From: Leptolyngbya boryana PCC 6306
Lineage (GTDB): Bacteria > Cyanobacteriota > Cyanobacteriia > Leptolyngbyales > Leptolyngbyaceae
Direction of reading: 5' to 3'
DNA length: 64,000 bases
NCBI RefSeq assembly: GCF_000353285.1
Contig: NZ_KB731324.1
Span: 1,072,577-1,136,576 of the forward strand
The notes below the pieces were generated by a model. It had not been told where the DNA came from, made no database searches, and worked only from the letters and a program-made list of their open reading frames with translations. Below, one piece after another: positions 50,748 to 60,637 of this stretch; positions within the stretch are counted from its first letter, which is position 1; each line of letters starts with the position of its first letter. The position numbers and the translations under genes are program-made.

Positions 50748-52637
50748 GTGAGTCTCTTGCAACGATTTCAGTTCAATTCACCCAAAAAATTGCTGGGGGG
50801 TCGCTATCAAGTGATCCAAGAGTTAGGATCTGGCGGATTTGGGCAAACGTTTCTCGCCACAGATCTACATCTACCAGGGCAACCTCACTGCGTCGTCAAA
50901 CAACTGAAACCTCAGTCTACTCATCCCCGAAGTTTACAAATTGCCGCGAGGCTCTTCGATACAGAAGCTCAAGTTCTTTATCGCTTAGGACATCACGATC
51001 AGATTCCGCGCTTACTCGCTCACTTCCAGGATGGTACGGAGTTTTACTTGGTTCAGGAGTGGATCGATGGGAATTCTTTGAGCGAAGAATTCGTTAGCGG
51101 TCAGCCTTGGTCAGAGGCGCAAGTGACCCATCTGCTGCAAAGTCTGCTGAATGTTCTCAGTTTCGTGCATCAACAGAATGTCATTCATCGGGATATTAAA
51201 CCCTCCAATCTGATGCGTCGTTGCTCTGATGGAGAAATTGTGCTGATCGATTTTGGGGCAGTGAAACAAGTCAGAACGGGATTGAGTCATCCTCATGCGG
51301 CTCCCACCCAGACCATTGCGATCGGCACACCGGGCTATATGCCTTACGAGCAAATCGCAGGGACTCCTCGGTTTAGCAGTGATGTTTATGCGGTTGGAAT
51401 TGTTGCCATTGAGGTGCTGACTGGGATTTCAGTCCATCAATTGAGCCAAGATACAAATACGGGAGAGCTTCAGTGGCGCGATCGCGTGCCCGATCTCAAT
51501 CTTGCGATCGCGACCTTGCTAGAGCAAATGGTCTGTGCTGATTTTCGCGATCGCTATGCGACTGCTGGAGAAGCTCTAGCAGCACTTCAGGCGATCTCTA
51601 GTCAGATCACGCTGCCACCTCAAATGCAGCGACCCATTCCCCCAAAGCCAGCTGAAATTCCTGCGATCGCCACACAAGCTACCCTAGCTGTCAACCCTGT
51701 TCCCCGCTCTGGCGCACCGATTCACAGACGCAACTTCCTTCCTTTTCTTAACTTGTCTCAATCTACTGCTTTAGCGCCAGGATCTTCGAGCAACACATCT
51801 CTACCACAGGGCAACACGCTCAAGCAACAGGTCTCTGTGAGAGGGCGCAAACTTTTGAGCAAAATTCCGCATCGTCGAATGACGCTATCTGCGGTTGGAC
51901 TGGTTATCCTCGCTCTGTTTGGATGGAATGCAACTCGTCATCCTCAAACTATTCCTGCTGTTCAGACGAGTATTCCTACTCCCTCTCCTTCAACGTCTGC
52001 CGATTCCGTTGCGGCACTCTTGAGTGAGGCAAATCAACATCGAACTGCTCAACAATATCAACGTGCGATCGACACTTATGAGCAAGTCATTGAACTAGAT
52101 GCAAAATCTGCTGAAGCACATTGGGGACGATGCTATAGTTTGAACTATTTGCAGCAGAGTAAAGCTGCGATCGCAGCGTGTGATGCCGCATTAGCTTCAC
52201 GCGCTGATTATCCGGAGGCGCTGTGGAGCAAGGGCTATGCGCTAGAGCAGCAGCAACAATATGAGCCAGCTTTGGCACTTTACGAGCAAGCCATTACACT
52301 CAAGCCAGACTTTGCTGAAGCCTGGAGCAATAAAGGCACACTCCTCTTGCAGCTGGGTCGTTTAGAGGCAGCGATTATGGCATTGGATCGGGCGATCTCG
52401 CTCAAGCCAGAACTCGCCGAAGCTTGGAACAACCGGGGGGCAGCACTGTGGGGAGTGGGACGGACTGATGATGCGATCTCGTCGATCGACAAAGCAATTC
52501 AAATTCGCCCTGATTATGCCGATGCGTTAAGTTTACGGCAGCAAGTCGAGCAAAAACTTCAGCAAGGAAGTACTCAAAAGCGAGACAAGCAGAGTAAGAC
52601 AAATCGGGCTTTGAAAAGATCTGACAAAAAGATCTGA
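50748..52637 (+). CDS. Ser/Thr protein kinase with TPR domain
   Basis: 629 residues. Kinase domain about 18-280: Gly loop ELGSGGFGQTFLA, catalytic HRDIKPSN (His147), DFGAVKQV (Asp168) and activation segment IGTPGYMPYEQ. A Pro/Ser linker leads to a membrane helix (about 381-400, LSAVGLVILALFGW) and at least four TPR units (QYQRAIDTYEQVIELDAKS, QYEPALALYEQAITLKPD, RLEAAIMALDRAISLKPE, RTDDAISSIDKAIQIRPD). This is the Spk-like membrane kinase plan of cyanobacteria. GTG 50748 has a G-rich ribosome site; GTG 50694 would add 18 residues. Confidence 0.88.
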   Translation: MSLLQRFQFNSPKKLLGGRYQVIQELGSGGFGQTFLATDLHLPGQPHCVVKQLKPQSTHPRSLQIAARLFDTEAQVLYRLGHHDQIPRLLAHFQDGTEFYLVQEWIDGNSLSEEFVSGQPWSEAQVTHLLQSLLNVLSFVHQQNVIHRDIKPSNLMRRCSDGEIVLIDFGAVKQVRTGLSHPHAAPTQTIAIGTPGYMPYEQIAGTPRFSSDVYAVGIVAIEVLTGISVHQLSQDTNTGELQWRDRVPDLNLAIATLLEQMVCADFRDRYATAGEALAALQAISSQITLPPQMQRPIPPKPAEIPAIATQATLAVNPVPRSGAPIHRRNFLPFLNLSQSTALAPGSSSNTSLPQGNTLKQQVSVRGRKLLSKIPHRRMTLSAVGLVILALFGWNATRHPQTIPAVQTSIPTPSPSTSADSVAALLSEANQHRTAQQYQRAIDTYEQVIELDAKSAEAHWGRCYSLNYLQQSKAAIAACDAALASRADYPEALWSKGYALEQQQQYEPALALYEQAITLKPDFAEAWSNKGTLLLQLGRLEAAIMALDRAISLKPELAEAWNNRGAALWGVGRTDDAISSIDKAIQIRPDYADALSLRQQVEQKLQQGSTQKRDKQSKTNRALKRSDKKI

Positions 52638-52804
52638 CAACGATGATGATTAGAAAGGTTTTCTACGAGTCACATGGGATATCTAATTACAGCAGCACTT
52701 GCGAAAAGTGAGGGTTTCCTGATTCGCATTTTGTAATAAACAAACAAAATATGCAGATTGCGACCTATAAATTACGGTAAGACCTTCGTGTAGAGGCTCG
52801 TTCG

Positions 52805-53269
52805 ATGGATGAATCTTGTGTGATTCCGGTCATCAAATCTCCCGCTGAGTATCAGGCTTACCGCATTAGTCCTCACGATACGAATCGGCTCGCGATTGTC
52901 TTTGACCCTACGATCGCGAATTTTTCGCTGACGCTATGTGTTGAGATATTCGATATTGGTGGCAAGACTCCTCCCAATCGACATCAACTCGCGATCGAAA
53001 TGTTCTTTGTGCTGAAAGGTGAAGGCATTGCCATCTGCGATGGTAAAGAAGTACGGATTCAGGCAGGCGATAGTCTACTGGTGCCGCCAACCGGGATTCA
53101 TGAAATCCGAAATATTGGAGCAGAAAGACTTTATGCCCTCTGCATCATGATTCCAAATGAGGATTTTGCAGAATTGATTCGCAGTGGAACGCCCGTTGAA
53201 TTAGATGCGGAAGATATGGCAGTGCTGCGACGATCGCCCGTGCCACAACTGACTTATCACGATCGATAA
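52805..53269 (+). CDS. Cupin-domain protein
   Basis: 154 residues with a single cupin: KTPPNRHQLAIEMFFVLKGEGIAICDG (metal-site pattern HxxxE) and VRIQAGDSLLVPPTGIHEIRNIG. Small cupins include dioxygenases, isomerases and regulators; the substrate here is unknown. A rubredoxin- or sugar-type ligand cannot be inferred. Standalone gene after the kinase, in its own transcript as far as spacing shows. Confidence 0.82.
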   Translation: MDESCVIPVIKSPAEYQAYRISPHDTNRLAIVFDPTIANFSLTLCVEIFDIGGKTPPNRHQLAIEMFFVLKGEGIAICDGKEVRIQAGDSLLVPPTGIHEIRNIGAERLYALCIMIPNEDFAELIRSGTPVELDAEDMAVLRRSPVPQLTYHDR

Positions 53270-53375
53270 GTTTTTTCAGATGAGTTTATGCCCGTGCTTC
53301 TATCCTGTGGTAGACGGAAATACGATCGCAAATTCTTTAGGATAGCTGCGAGTAAATTCATTGAGGACTTTATAT

Positions 53376-53693
53376 ATGAAACGTCTAATCGGAACAGTAT
53401 TCGCAGTAGTATTAGTTGGTTTTATGAGTTGGGTAGGCTTCTTTGCACCTGCGTTTGCTGCGGTTTCGACTCAGCCACCGGGACATGAAGAAGTCATCAG
53501 TCCAGACGGAGAGCAATATTCCAGCCGGGAAGAAGCTTATGAAAAAGCAACAGAAGCGGCAAGCGATCCGAATGGATTAGATAAGGAATATCAGAAGGAT
53601 TTGAAAATCTTTAAGAAAGAAAACCCTGACCAAGCCAATCTGATTGAAAAAGCAGAAGCAGCTGTTGAGAAAGTTGTCAGCGACAAGAAATAA
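53376..53693 (+). CDS. Secreted small protein, acidic helical
   Basis: 105 residues with a signal peptide (LIGTVFAVVLVGFMSWVGFFAPAFA) and a mature part of Glu/Lys/Ala-rich helices (SREEAYEKATEAASD, KDLKIFKKENPDQANLIEKAEAAVEKVV). Likely in the thylakoid lumen or periplasm. ATG 53376 follows GAGG at nine bases. Function is unknown. Confidence 0.7.
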   Translation: MKRLIGTVFAVVLVGFMSWVGFFAPAFAAVSTQPPGHEEVISPDGEQYSSREEAYEKATEAASDPNGLDKEYQKDLKIFKKENPDQANLIEKAEAAVEKVVSDKK

Positions 53694-53796
53694 CTTGATT
53701 TATTTTGACTGCGCTCAACGTTCCGCACTTGTTATGAGTTGAGCGCAGCCGAATCTTCCGATACGTTTTAAGCTCGTGATTCCACTTTTCCTCTAG

Positions 53797-55026
53797 TCAT
53801 CTCCCCAATTTATTGGGAATCCCTTCACATCCTCCTGGAATGGTTCCCCGTGTTCTCGAACCGCCCCAAGCACAGCAGTAATAGCGCTGCTCCTCAGACA
53901 TATCTTCTACGCCTGTAAAATCAGCATTCTCAATTACCGCACCGGTATATAGACCGGTCTTAAAATTGGGTGGCTCTGTGCGACTACGAGGAGAAGCTGT
54001 TTCAGCTTTGCCGTAAAAGAAACGAGTTCCGCTCAAATCCGCACCCTGCAAACTTGCTCCACACAAAACAGTTCGCGTAAAATTCGTTTTGACTAAATCG
54101 CAATTGGTGAGATTGGCTCGAATCAGATTCGCCTCACTCAAATCTGTCCAGCGTAAGTCTGTTCCTGAGAGATCCGCCGCTGCCAGCATCACCCCCAGGT
54201 CGATCACTCGAATTCCATGCAATCGATCTTCGGCATAGCCACCTGAGCCATCTAAAATTGCTCGTCCTAATCTCTGATCCCGTTTGAGCGGAGACAATAA
54301 CTTGGCACGGGATAAGAAGCGAATAATCTTGGCTTTTCCTGAACCGTCTACACTGCTTAAAATCGCAGCCGTTCGCCCTTCTGCGATCGCTCTTTCTTGT
54401 GGCCAATCTTCTAATAATCCTTCCTCATCTAACACCAGATCCGAAATGCCTTGGAAATAGGTATCGATTGTTTGTTGTTGGGTAATCGTATTTTGCTGAA
54501 TCGTCAGATCCTTCGAGATCACGTACTGTCGCCAAGCAATATAAACCGCCAAAATCGCGATGAGAATCTGTCCCAAGGCTCCAAAAACTTCACCGAGCGC
54601 CCCGATCGCGTCCCAATCTAACTTCTGGTACAACGCGCCTAGCCTTTTGCCAAGACCCAATACCTGAGCTAATCCGACCACACCGAGCACCAAGCCGAGC
54701 GTGCCTAAGAAAATGCCCTGATCTTGCTCAGTCACCAGCTCAATCAAGACCGGCTTCAAGGTGGGAAAGAGAATCTGAACCGAGAGCAAAATCGCCACGA
54801 TCGAGCCTGCCAAGATCAGCCAAAACTGATTGATCACCAATCCGATGATCACGATCGCCAGTGCCAAGAGCAAAATAATCGATCGGTTGGGATTTGGAGG
54901 AGAGCCTGTGTTTAAGGAGCGTTGATGAGCAGCGGTTCGCTCACGCGCAATCTCCGCATGGGTAGGAATCGTTGAAATTTCGCCGTTCGGGGAATTGGAG
55001 GAAGCCAAATTGGGATCAGCAGACAT
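53797..55026 (-). CDS. Membrane protein with pentapeptide repeats
   Basis: About 409 residues. Four or five hydrophobic segments lie in the first half (IILLLALAIVIIGLVINQFWLILAG; GIFLGTLGLVLGVVGLAQV; GQILIAILAVYIAW). The second half has a short pentapeptide-repeat array of about 8 turns (ADLSGTDLRWTDLSEANLIRA, NLTNCDLVKTNFTR in parts, SLQGADLSGTRF) and ends with a Cys-bearing tail (YYCCAWGGSR). Seen in cyanobacteria as a conserved plan; function unknown. The frame opens at TTG 55035; ATG 55026 is preferred. Confidence 0.82.
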   Translation of the reverse strand: MSADPNLASSNSPNGEISTIPTHAEIARERTAAHQRSLNTGSPPNPNRSIILLLALAIVIIGLVINQFWLILAGSIVAILLSVQILFPTLKPVLIELVTEQDQGIFLGTLGLVLGVVGLAQVLGLGKRLGALYQKLDWDAIGALGEVFGALGQILIAILAVYIAWRQYVISKDLTIQQNTITQQQTIDTYFQGISDLVLDEEGLLEDWPQERAIAEGRTAAILSSVDGSGKAKIIRFLSRAKLLSPLKRDQRLGRAILDGSGGYAEDRLHGIRVIDLGVMLAAADLSGTDLRWTDLSEANLIRANLTNCDLVKTNFTRTVLCGASLQGADLSGTRFFYGKAETASPRSRTEPPNFKTGLYTGAVIENADFTGVEDMSEEQRYYCCAWGGSRTRGTIPGGCEGIPNKLGR

Positions 55027-55296
55027 GCTTAGCAAACAGAATTAAGTAGTCAATAAGCTTTATCCTACTCGCTTCCTAGAAGGCTGATCGGTATCTTGTT
55101 AGGGATTATTTGCTATTTACCAGATAAAGTTGTGGGTTAGTTTGATTCAGTCTTAGGTTAGAAATTATGGCTTGATTGCGAAAAAAGATTCCTGAGATGT
55201 GACAAAAAACGGCTTTTATGCCATAAAATTCGTTCAACTTCGCAGAATTACAGTATTAGTATTCTGTGACAAGATACATTTGGAGTTTTCAACGTT

Positions 55297-57393
55297 ATGA
55301 GTTACGCAACAGAATCGGCTCAGCCTTCCGTTTTGGAGCTGGCGCGATCGGGGAATCCCAAGGCGATCGCGTACTGGCTGAATGTATTTCTGTTACCTCA
55401 TAATCTTTTCGCGCAAGCAGAACCCGCAGCCCAACCCGGCTGTTTCAAAATTTTAATCGAGTTCCATCCTTCTCCTGATGTCGATGCGCGATCGCCCGAG
55501 TTTCAACAAAATTTGATGCGGTTCGTTTGTCATCACATGTGGAAACTGAATTCTGATGTGATCGATGGCATTCAAGTTGTAACGCGGTTTATCGGCAAGC
55601 CGCAGATGCTTTGGCGCAAGACGGTCAGAGTCGTGTCTCCAGCCCGCCGCGCCAAACTTGCAGCCAAACTTGCAGAAAGTGCTCCCCAATCTGCTGCACC
55701 GGCTGAGATCAAAACTCGAATTCAGCAAGTCACGCGACAGAAAGTTCAATTCCGTGCCTTGCGATCGCTTTTGCTGACAGGAACAACCGCAGCGGCTTTT
55801 ATCATCGGTTGCTGGCTAGGCTATTCGGATGCTCCGAATGAGCAAAAAACCGCAACTGCTGCCAATTCGACTCTCACCACTCGCCCGGATACCATCAAGA
55901 CTGTTCTCGAGTCAGTCCAAGTGAACAAGGTTCAGGCGGACATGGATGGAACGGCAACGATCCTATTTGGGGGCGATGTGGCATTGACGAAAAATTATAC
56001 TGAGCTGGTCAAAGACGACCCAAAATGGGCGTTTGCTGAATTAGAAGAATCAAGGCTCGCAGACCTGTCGATCGTCAATCTCGAAGCTCCCTTTACAACC
56101 GCAACTGACTCCAAGCAAGCTGAGCCATTCAAAGTCGATCCGGCACAAGTTGAGGTGCTCAAAAATGGTGGGATTGATGTTGTGAATCTTGCCAACAATC
56201 GCATCATGGATTACGGAAGCACAGGACTAGATGACACCCTGAAAACGCTTGAACAAGCTGGAATTCGCCACTTTGGAGCCGGACGAGATGAAAAAGAAGC
56301 GCGTCGTCCAGAAATTTTAGAAGTCGATGGGCAACGAGTCGCCTATCTCGGTTACTACGGTTCAGAGACTCAAGCGGCAACCGCAAATCAGCCCGGAATT
56401 AATCGAAAACACAACGATCGAATTGCGGCTGATATTCAAGCGATTCGGGATCAAGTCGATTGGGTGATTGTGAACTTTCACTGGGGCGAAGAGATTTCTA
56501 AATATCCCAGTGATGCCCAGATGGAGTTAGCGCATTTCTCGATCGATCAGGGTGCGGATCTCGTCATCGGACATCACTCCAGCATTTTGCAGGGTGCAGA
56601 ACTCTATCAAGGTCGCCCGATCGTCTACTCACTCGGAAATTTCATTTTCGGTGGCAAGCCTGAAAGCACCTATGACAGTGCCATGCTGCGAGTTGCACTC
56701 AAAGATCGTCAAATGAAAGTGGAACTGCTGCCTGTTGAAGTCAATGGGTTCCAACCGAGAATCGCTCATGGCGATCGCGCAGCAGAAATCTTACATCAGA
56801 TCGAGTCGGTTTCAGACTCATTTCCGCAAGCCCTCAAAACTCCGCTTGTCATTGATGCAAGGACAAATACGGTCACGAAACCAGACGGAACCCAGACTGA
56901 ATCTCAAACGCCTATCTCTGAGCCATCGAAGCCTGAGTCTCAGCCTGAGCAATCTGTACCCGAAGGAGAAGCTCCTCCTGCGGCTGAGTCACCCACAGAA
57001 GAAGCCACTCCTTCTGTTGAATTTGCCCCGACTGCACCAGTACCGACCGAGCAATCTGCTCCTGCGATCGAGCCATCTCCTGACTCTAGCCCTGTTGAAT
57101 CACCGAACCCTGAACAATCTGCACCGACTGAAGAAGCGCCATCCAGCGAGTCTCAACCCGGTTCACCGCCTTCTCAACAGCCTTGGAACAACAATTCATT
57201 TATCAATCAAAACAATGGATCTCCGGCTCCGATGGTTCCGCAGCAAACCTCTCCTAGCCCACAGGCAACCCAAGACCCTCATACCCATTTAGACGATGCT
57301 ACCCGTTCGCCTTCGACGAATAGCTTAGAGCCGATCAAACGTCGTTATGCCGAAGCTGACCGCTCAGACTCACAGACGGCTTTCAATTTTTAA
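55297..57393 (+). CDS. CapA-family protein with N-terminal cyanobacterial module
   Basis: 698 residues. Residues 1-120 carry a soluble module (VLELARSGNPKAIAYWLNVFL) seen in several cyanobacterial proteins. One membrane helix at about 153-171 is followed by a CapA/PgsA metallophosphatase-like domain (ILFGGDVALTKNY, NLANNRIMDYGSTGLDDT, VNFHWGEEISKYP, GHHSSILQGAELYQGRPIVYSLGNFIFGG in parts), then a roughly 180-residue Pro/Ser/Glu tail. CapA proteins act in surface polymer synthesis; here the domain is probably periplasmic. The tail also gives spurious frames. Confidence 0.87.
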   Translation: MSYATESAQPSVLELARSGNPKAIAYWLNVFLLPHNLFAQAEPAAQPGCFKILIEFHPSPDVDARSPEFQQNLMRFVCHHMWKLNSDVIDGIQVVTRFIGKPQMLWRKTVRVVSPARRAKLAAKLAESAPQSAAPAEIKTRIQQVTRQKVQFRALRSLLLTGTTAAAFIIGCWLGYSDAPNEQKTATAANSTLTTRPDTIKTVLESVQVNKVQADMDGTATILFGGDVALTKNYTELVKDDPKWAFAELEESRLADLSIVNLEAPFTTATDSKQAEPFKVDPAQVEVLKNGGIDVVNLANNRIMDYGSTGLDDTLKTLEQAGIRHFGAGRDEKEARRPEILEVDGQRVAYLGYYGSETQAATANQPGINRKHNDRIAADIQAIRDQVDWVIVNFHWGEEISKYPSDAQMELAHFSIDQGADLVIGHHSSILQGAELYQGRPIVYSLGNFIFGGKPESTYDSAMLRVALKDRQMKVELLPVEVNGFQPRIAHGDRAAEILHQIESVSDSFPQALKTPLVIDARTNTVTKPDGTQTESQTPISEPSKPESQPEQSVPEGEAPPAAESPTEEATPSVEFAPTAPVPTEQSAPAIEPSPDSSPVESPNPEQSAPTEEAPSSESQPGSPPSQQPWNNNSFINQNNGSPAPMVPQQTSPSPQATQDPHTHLDDATRSPSTNSLEPIKRRYAEADRSDSQTAFNF

Positions 57394-57408
57394 CCATCAT
57401 TCCTTCAC

Positions 57409-58284
57409 TTGCCTGTGTTTTCTATCGAACGTCGTCGCCAACAATTTGATACTTATGTGTTGCTCGATCGAGCTTCCAATTCTAAGCTCGAAATTGTTCC
57501 CGATCGCGGGGGCATTATTACGAGTTGGCAAGTTCAAGGGCGTGAATTGCTCTATATGGATACCGCCCGATTCGCTGATCCAGCGCTATCTGTCCGAGGC
57601 GGCATCCCAATTTTGTTTCCGATTTGTGGCAATCTTCCCGAGAATACTTACACCTATAAAGGTCAGACTTACACGCTGAAGCAGCACGGATTTGCGCGAG
57701 ATCTGCCTTGGGAAGTGGTTGATCAAAAAACAGAGGGCGAGTTGAGTTTTACGATTGGGCTTTCTAGCAATGCACAAACTTTAGAACATTACCCATTCGC
57801 GTTTCGTCTGGCATTCACGTATGCCCTGCAAGGTCAGACTCTCTTGATCACGCAGAAGATTGCGAATCTCTCAGATGAAGTGATGCCGTTTTCGATTGGG
57901 TTTCATCCCTATTTTCTCGCCTTAGAAAAGCATCAATTGAGATTTGAAATTCCAGCCGATCAAGCCCTCGATCAAAGAACTCAAGCTACTCATCCTTTTT
58001 TCAACACCTTCGATTTTGCCCAAGACGAAATTGATTGGGCATTTCTGAACATCAGTCGCCAAGTCTCGAATGTCACGGATCTCAGTCGTCATACGCGGAT
58101 TACTTTGACCGCTGCAGATGAGTTTCCAATTTTGGTGTTTTGGACACTAAAAGGCAAGGATTTCTACTGTTTAGAACCTTGGAGCGCGCCTCGAAATGCT
58201 TTGAATACAGGCGATCATCTTTTGTCGATCGCCCCAAACTCGACCCTCACAACAACGGTGAGCTTGTCAGTTGAGTTTTCATAA
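57409..58284 (+). CDS. Aldose 1-epimerase-family protein
   Basis: 291 residues of galactose-mutarotase fold: SKLEIVPDRGGIITSWQVQG, GIPILFPICGNLP, YTLKQHGFARDLPWEV (catalytic His) and FSIGFHPYF (second His), FWTLKGKDFYCLEPWSAP with the catalytic Glu. Probably a sugar-phosphate epimerase of the YeaD type; the substrate is not fixed. It begins 16 bases after capA with a TTG start and likely shares its transcript. Confidence 0.84.
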   Translation: MPVFSIERRRQQFDTYVLLDRASNSKLEIVPDRGGIITSWQVQGRELLYMDTARFADPALSVRGGIPILFPICGNLPENTYTYKGQTYTLKQHGFARDLPWEVVDQKTEGELSFTIGLSSNAQTLEHYPFAFRLAFTYALQGQTLLITQKIANLSDEVMPFSIGFHPYFLALEKHQLRFEIPADQALDQRTQATHPFFNTFDFAQDEIDWAFLNISRQVSNVTDLSRHTRITLTAADEFPILVFWTLKGKDFYCLEPWSAPRNALNTGDHLLSIAPNSTLTTTVSLSVEFS

Positions 58285-58351
58285 TAAAAGCGATCGCTCA
58301 ATGAAGAAGCGATCGCACGTTCATAGAGTATAGAGTTAGTGCTGAAATGTC

Positions 58352-59140
58352 TTAGTTTGCTTTTGCTGCCTTACGACGACGAGAAGCAGCGAGAAGTCCA
58401 ACCAGTCCCAGCCCGATAACCGTTGTGGGTTCGGGGACTTTTGTTACTTCAACTCTCGAGAGCGTGAAATCAGAGTTCTTCGCTCCAGCAGGTGTGGTGG
58501 TGCTATTTGGCGCCGTTTGAGCTAGCGCTTTCAAGCTGAATCCTGTGATCTTGATATCTCCAAACGGATTGGTGATGCGATAAGACCCACCCGCGTCTTT
58601 TGAGGAGAGAGCCAGATTGGTTACCGTCCCGCCTAGACTCCAAACAGCAGAGTTAGCACTCGTTACACGCAGCGTTCCTGACCCAATGCCACCATCGGCT
58701 TGAACGAGCGCAACTTCAAAAACTCCGTCGTTATACACGCCTGGTCTGTACAGAAAACTGAGATCTAAAGCCTTCAAAACTCCAGCACTTTTGAAACCAA
58801 CACTTAAGGTTTCGTCGATATCAATTTCACCAAGCGATTGATTGTTCACAGTTTCACCAGCCGGGTTCCCATTTGCGTCTTTGCTGCTATCGATACCGAT
58901 ACCCAGCACGCCACCAACTGTTTTTTGTGTCAGAACGGGATCAAACGCGTTTCTAGTTGTACTCGCACCGACAGAGAAGAAGCCGTTCACATTGCAGTTC
59001 GTTTGCCCGACGCATCCTGCGTTGACTGCATCAGAGGCACTAAAACTAAAAGAAGCAGCATTTGCAGAAGGCTGGAAAGCCACGATCGCACCCGTTGCCA
59101 AAACGCCAGCGAAAAGAGAGAGAGAAACTTGCTTATTCAT
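58352..59140 (-). CDS. PEP-CTERM sorting-domain protein
   Basis: 262 residues: signal peptide (LSLFAGVLATGAIVAFQPSANA), a beta-rich mature part with FGDIKITGFSLKAL, and a C-terminal PEP-CTERM anchor, VPEPTTVIGLGLVGLLAASRRRKAA, the substrate tail of exosortase. Such proteins are secreted or surface-attached. The minus-strand end is followed by two HIP1 octamers that can pair as a hairpin (58290-58317). Confidence 0.87.
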   Translation of the reverse strand: MNKQVSLSLFAGVLATGAIVAFQPSANAASFSFSASDAVNAGCVGQTNCNVNGFFSVGASTTRNAFDPVLTQKTVGGVLGIGIDSSKDANGNPAGETVNNQSLGEIDIDETLSVGFKSAGVLKALDLSFLYRPGVYNDGVFEVALVQADGGIGSGTLRVTSANSAVWSLGGTVTNLALSSKDAGGSYRITNPFGDIKITGFSLKALAQTAPNSTTTPAGAKNSDFTLSRVEVTKVPEPTTVIGLGLVGLLAASRRRKAAKAN

Positions 59141-59493
59141 AACAGATCGATACGAAATCAGAGAAATGGGTTTGCAGAGAAGGTTCGAGACTCAAGGCGG
59201 GGGGTGCGCTTTGACAATTCAGTGTTGCTACGTTCAGAGGCTCATGCTCGTCTTCGATATATCCAAGTTATTACGGAGCGTCCGTAATTGTCCTATGCGT
59301 ACGTACGAATTCATTTAAGCTTCAAGTAAGAAGGAGATATATCGAGTTCATATAAGGATTTTGTCAACATGAGAAACTCCGTGCTACTGAAAATACGATG
59401 TAATTATTGACACATTTATTATGAAAATCACCCGTATCCTATAGAGAAGATACGGGTGATTTTCAGGTCTCTCATGGTTAGAGAGAAAAAAGA
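59141..59493. other. Intergenic with terminator
   Basis: 353 bases. It holds the promoter region of the PEP-CTERM gene (near 59260-59340, including AGGAGATAT at 59332) and a strong hairpin at 59424-59463. No other gene seen; short plus frames here are shadows. Confidence 0.5.
59424..59463 (-). terminator. Terminator of HEAT-repeat gene
   Basis: Perfect 15-bp stem AAAATCACCCGTATC and its complement, loop CTATAGAGA, with TTTT following on the minus strand. Confidence 0.85.
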
Positions 59494-60153
59494 CTAGGCT
59501 GTAAGTGCCTGTTTTGCTTGACTCGCGACTGATTCTGACTCATCGTGCGTCAGCGTTTCGATCGTTGATCGTGCCTCTGGCGTATTCAATCTTGCCAACG
59601 CCTGCACCACTCGCTGGCGGACTTGCCAGTCAGGGTTAGTGGCATAGGGAATGAGTAATTCTACGGCACGAGGATCACCGAGTTCTCCGAGTGATCCGAT
59701 CGCCACAGGTTGTATGACGACATTCTCTGAATTCAACGCTTCAACGAGCAAATCGAACGATCGTGGGTCACCCAGTTCGCCTAGTCCTGCAATGATGCTA
59801 AATTGCACCAGCCATTCTGGACTATGACGATAGAGCGTTTCAAGATCTGGATAAGCTTCAGTCAGTTGAAGGGCACAGATCGAGTCTGCGGCGGCAGCCT
59901 GAACATCGGGTTCCGAATCTGCAAGGGCGACTTGGAGCAGTTGCAGAGCGGTGCTGAGATCTTGACTTCCCAAGGATGCAACCTGACTGACGGCAGCATA
60001 TCGCACTCGCACATTGCTATCGACCACTGGGATTTGAATTAGCTCAAATGCGATCGCCGGATCGAGTTGGCGCAATTGATTGATGCCCCGTAAGCGCTCG
60101 CCAAAATCTTGGGATTGTAAAAGATCTCGGACTGAATCTGGTGTAATAGTCAT
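59494..60153 (-). CDS. nblB: HEAT-repeat protein, NblB-like
   Basis: 219 residues made of about six HEAT units (FGERLRGINQLRQLDP, NVRVRYAAVSQVASLG, EPDVQAAAADSICALQ, WLVQFSIIAGLGELGDPRSF, DPRAVELLIPYATNPDWQVRQRVVQALARL). This is the size and repeat layout of NblB, needed for phycobilisome breakdown; related HEAT proteins are phycobilin lyases such as CpcE. The name rests on pattern memory and should be checked. It lies 13 bp after the CBS gene on the same strand. Confidence 0.75.
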   Translation of the reverse strand: MTITPDSVRDLLQSQDFGERLRGINQLRQLDPAIAFELIQIPVVDSNVRVRYAAVSQVASLGSQDLSTALQLLQVALADSEPDVQAAAADSICALQLTEAYPDLETLYRHSPEWLVQFSIIAGLGELGDPRSFDLLVEALNSENVVIQPVAIGSLGELGDPRAVELLIPYATNPDWQVRQRVVQALARLNTPEARSTIETLTHDESESVASQAKQALTA

Positions 60154-60166
60154 GAATTAACAAGGA

Positions 60167-60637
60167 TTATTCGGTTTGTTCGGCTGCCATGGTGCGAATG
60201 ATATCGCCACGCGTGAGGATTCCGACCAAGTGACCGGATTGATCAATCACAGGCAGCCGATGCACTTTACGATCGTGCATCAATTTGGCAGCTTTTGAGA
60301 GTGGAGTTTCCGGAGTGGTGGTGGTAACCGGAACGGCACTCATCACTTCACCCACAGTTTGTCCTAGCGCTTTGTGTAACTCTTTTTCATACCGACCAGG
60401 ATTTTCTAAATAGATCACACTGTCGAGCAGCATAATGTAAGCGGGTGGTGTGACATCCGTTTCACGCCACATCAAGTCCGTTTCGGAAATAATGCCGATG
60501 AGATGCTGATCGTCATCTAGAACAGGCAAACCGCTGATCCGTTTGTCTGCCAGAATTTTAATCACTTCAGTAATTGAGGTTTCAGGGTGAACCGTAATCG
60601 GAGCGCGGCTCATCGCCTCTGCAACAGTTTTCGCCAT
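60167..60637 (-). CDS. Tandem CBS-domain protein
   Basis: 156 residues with two CBS domains: AEAMSRAPITVHPETSITEVIKILADKRISGLPVLDDDQHLIGIISETDL and GEVMSAVPVTTTTPETPLSKAAKLMHDRKVHRLPVIDQSGHLVGILTRGDIIRT in parts. Free-standing CBS pairs bind adenosine nucleotides and regulate partners by energy state. It is upstream of the NblB-like gene, with 13 bp between, suggesting cotranscription. Confidence 0.86.
   Translation of the reverse strand: MAKTVAEAMSRAPITVHPETSITEVIKILADKRISGLPVLDDDQHLIGIISETDLMWRETDVTPPAYIMLLDSVIYLENPGRYEKELHKALGQTVGEVMSAVPVTTTTPETPLSKAAKLMHDRKVHRLPVIDQSGHLVGILTRGDIIRTMAAEQTE

Noticed and set aside
56735-57292. 185-codon frame inside the CapA gene tail
   Set aside because: It lies in another frame of a Pro/Ser/Glu repeat region; Leu/Ser/Arg-rich composition is the mirror of that tail, not a gene.
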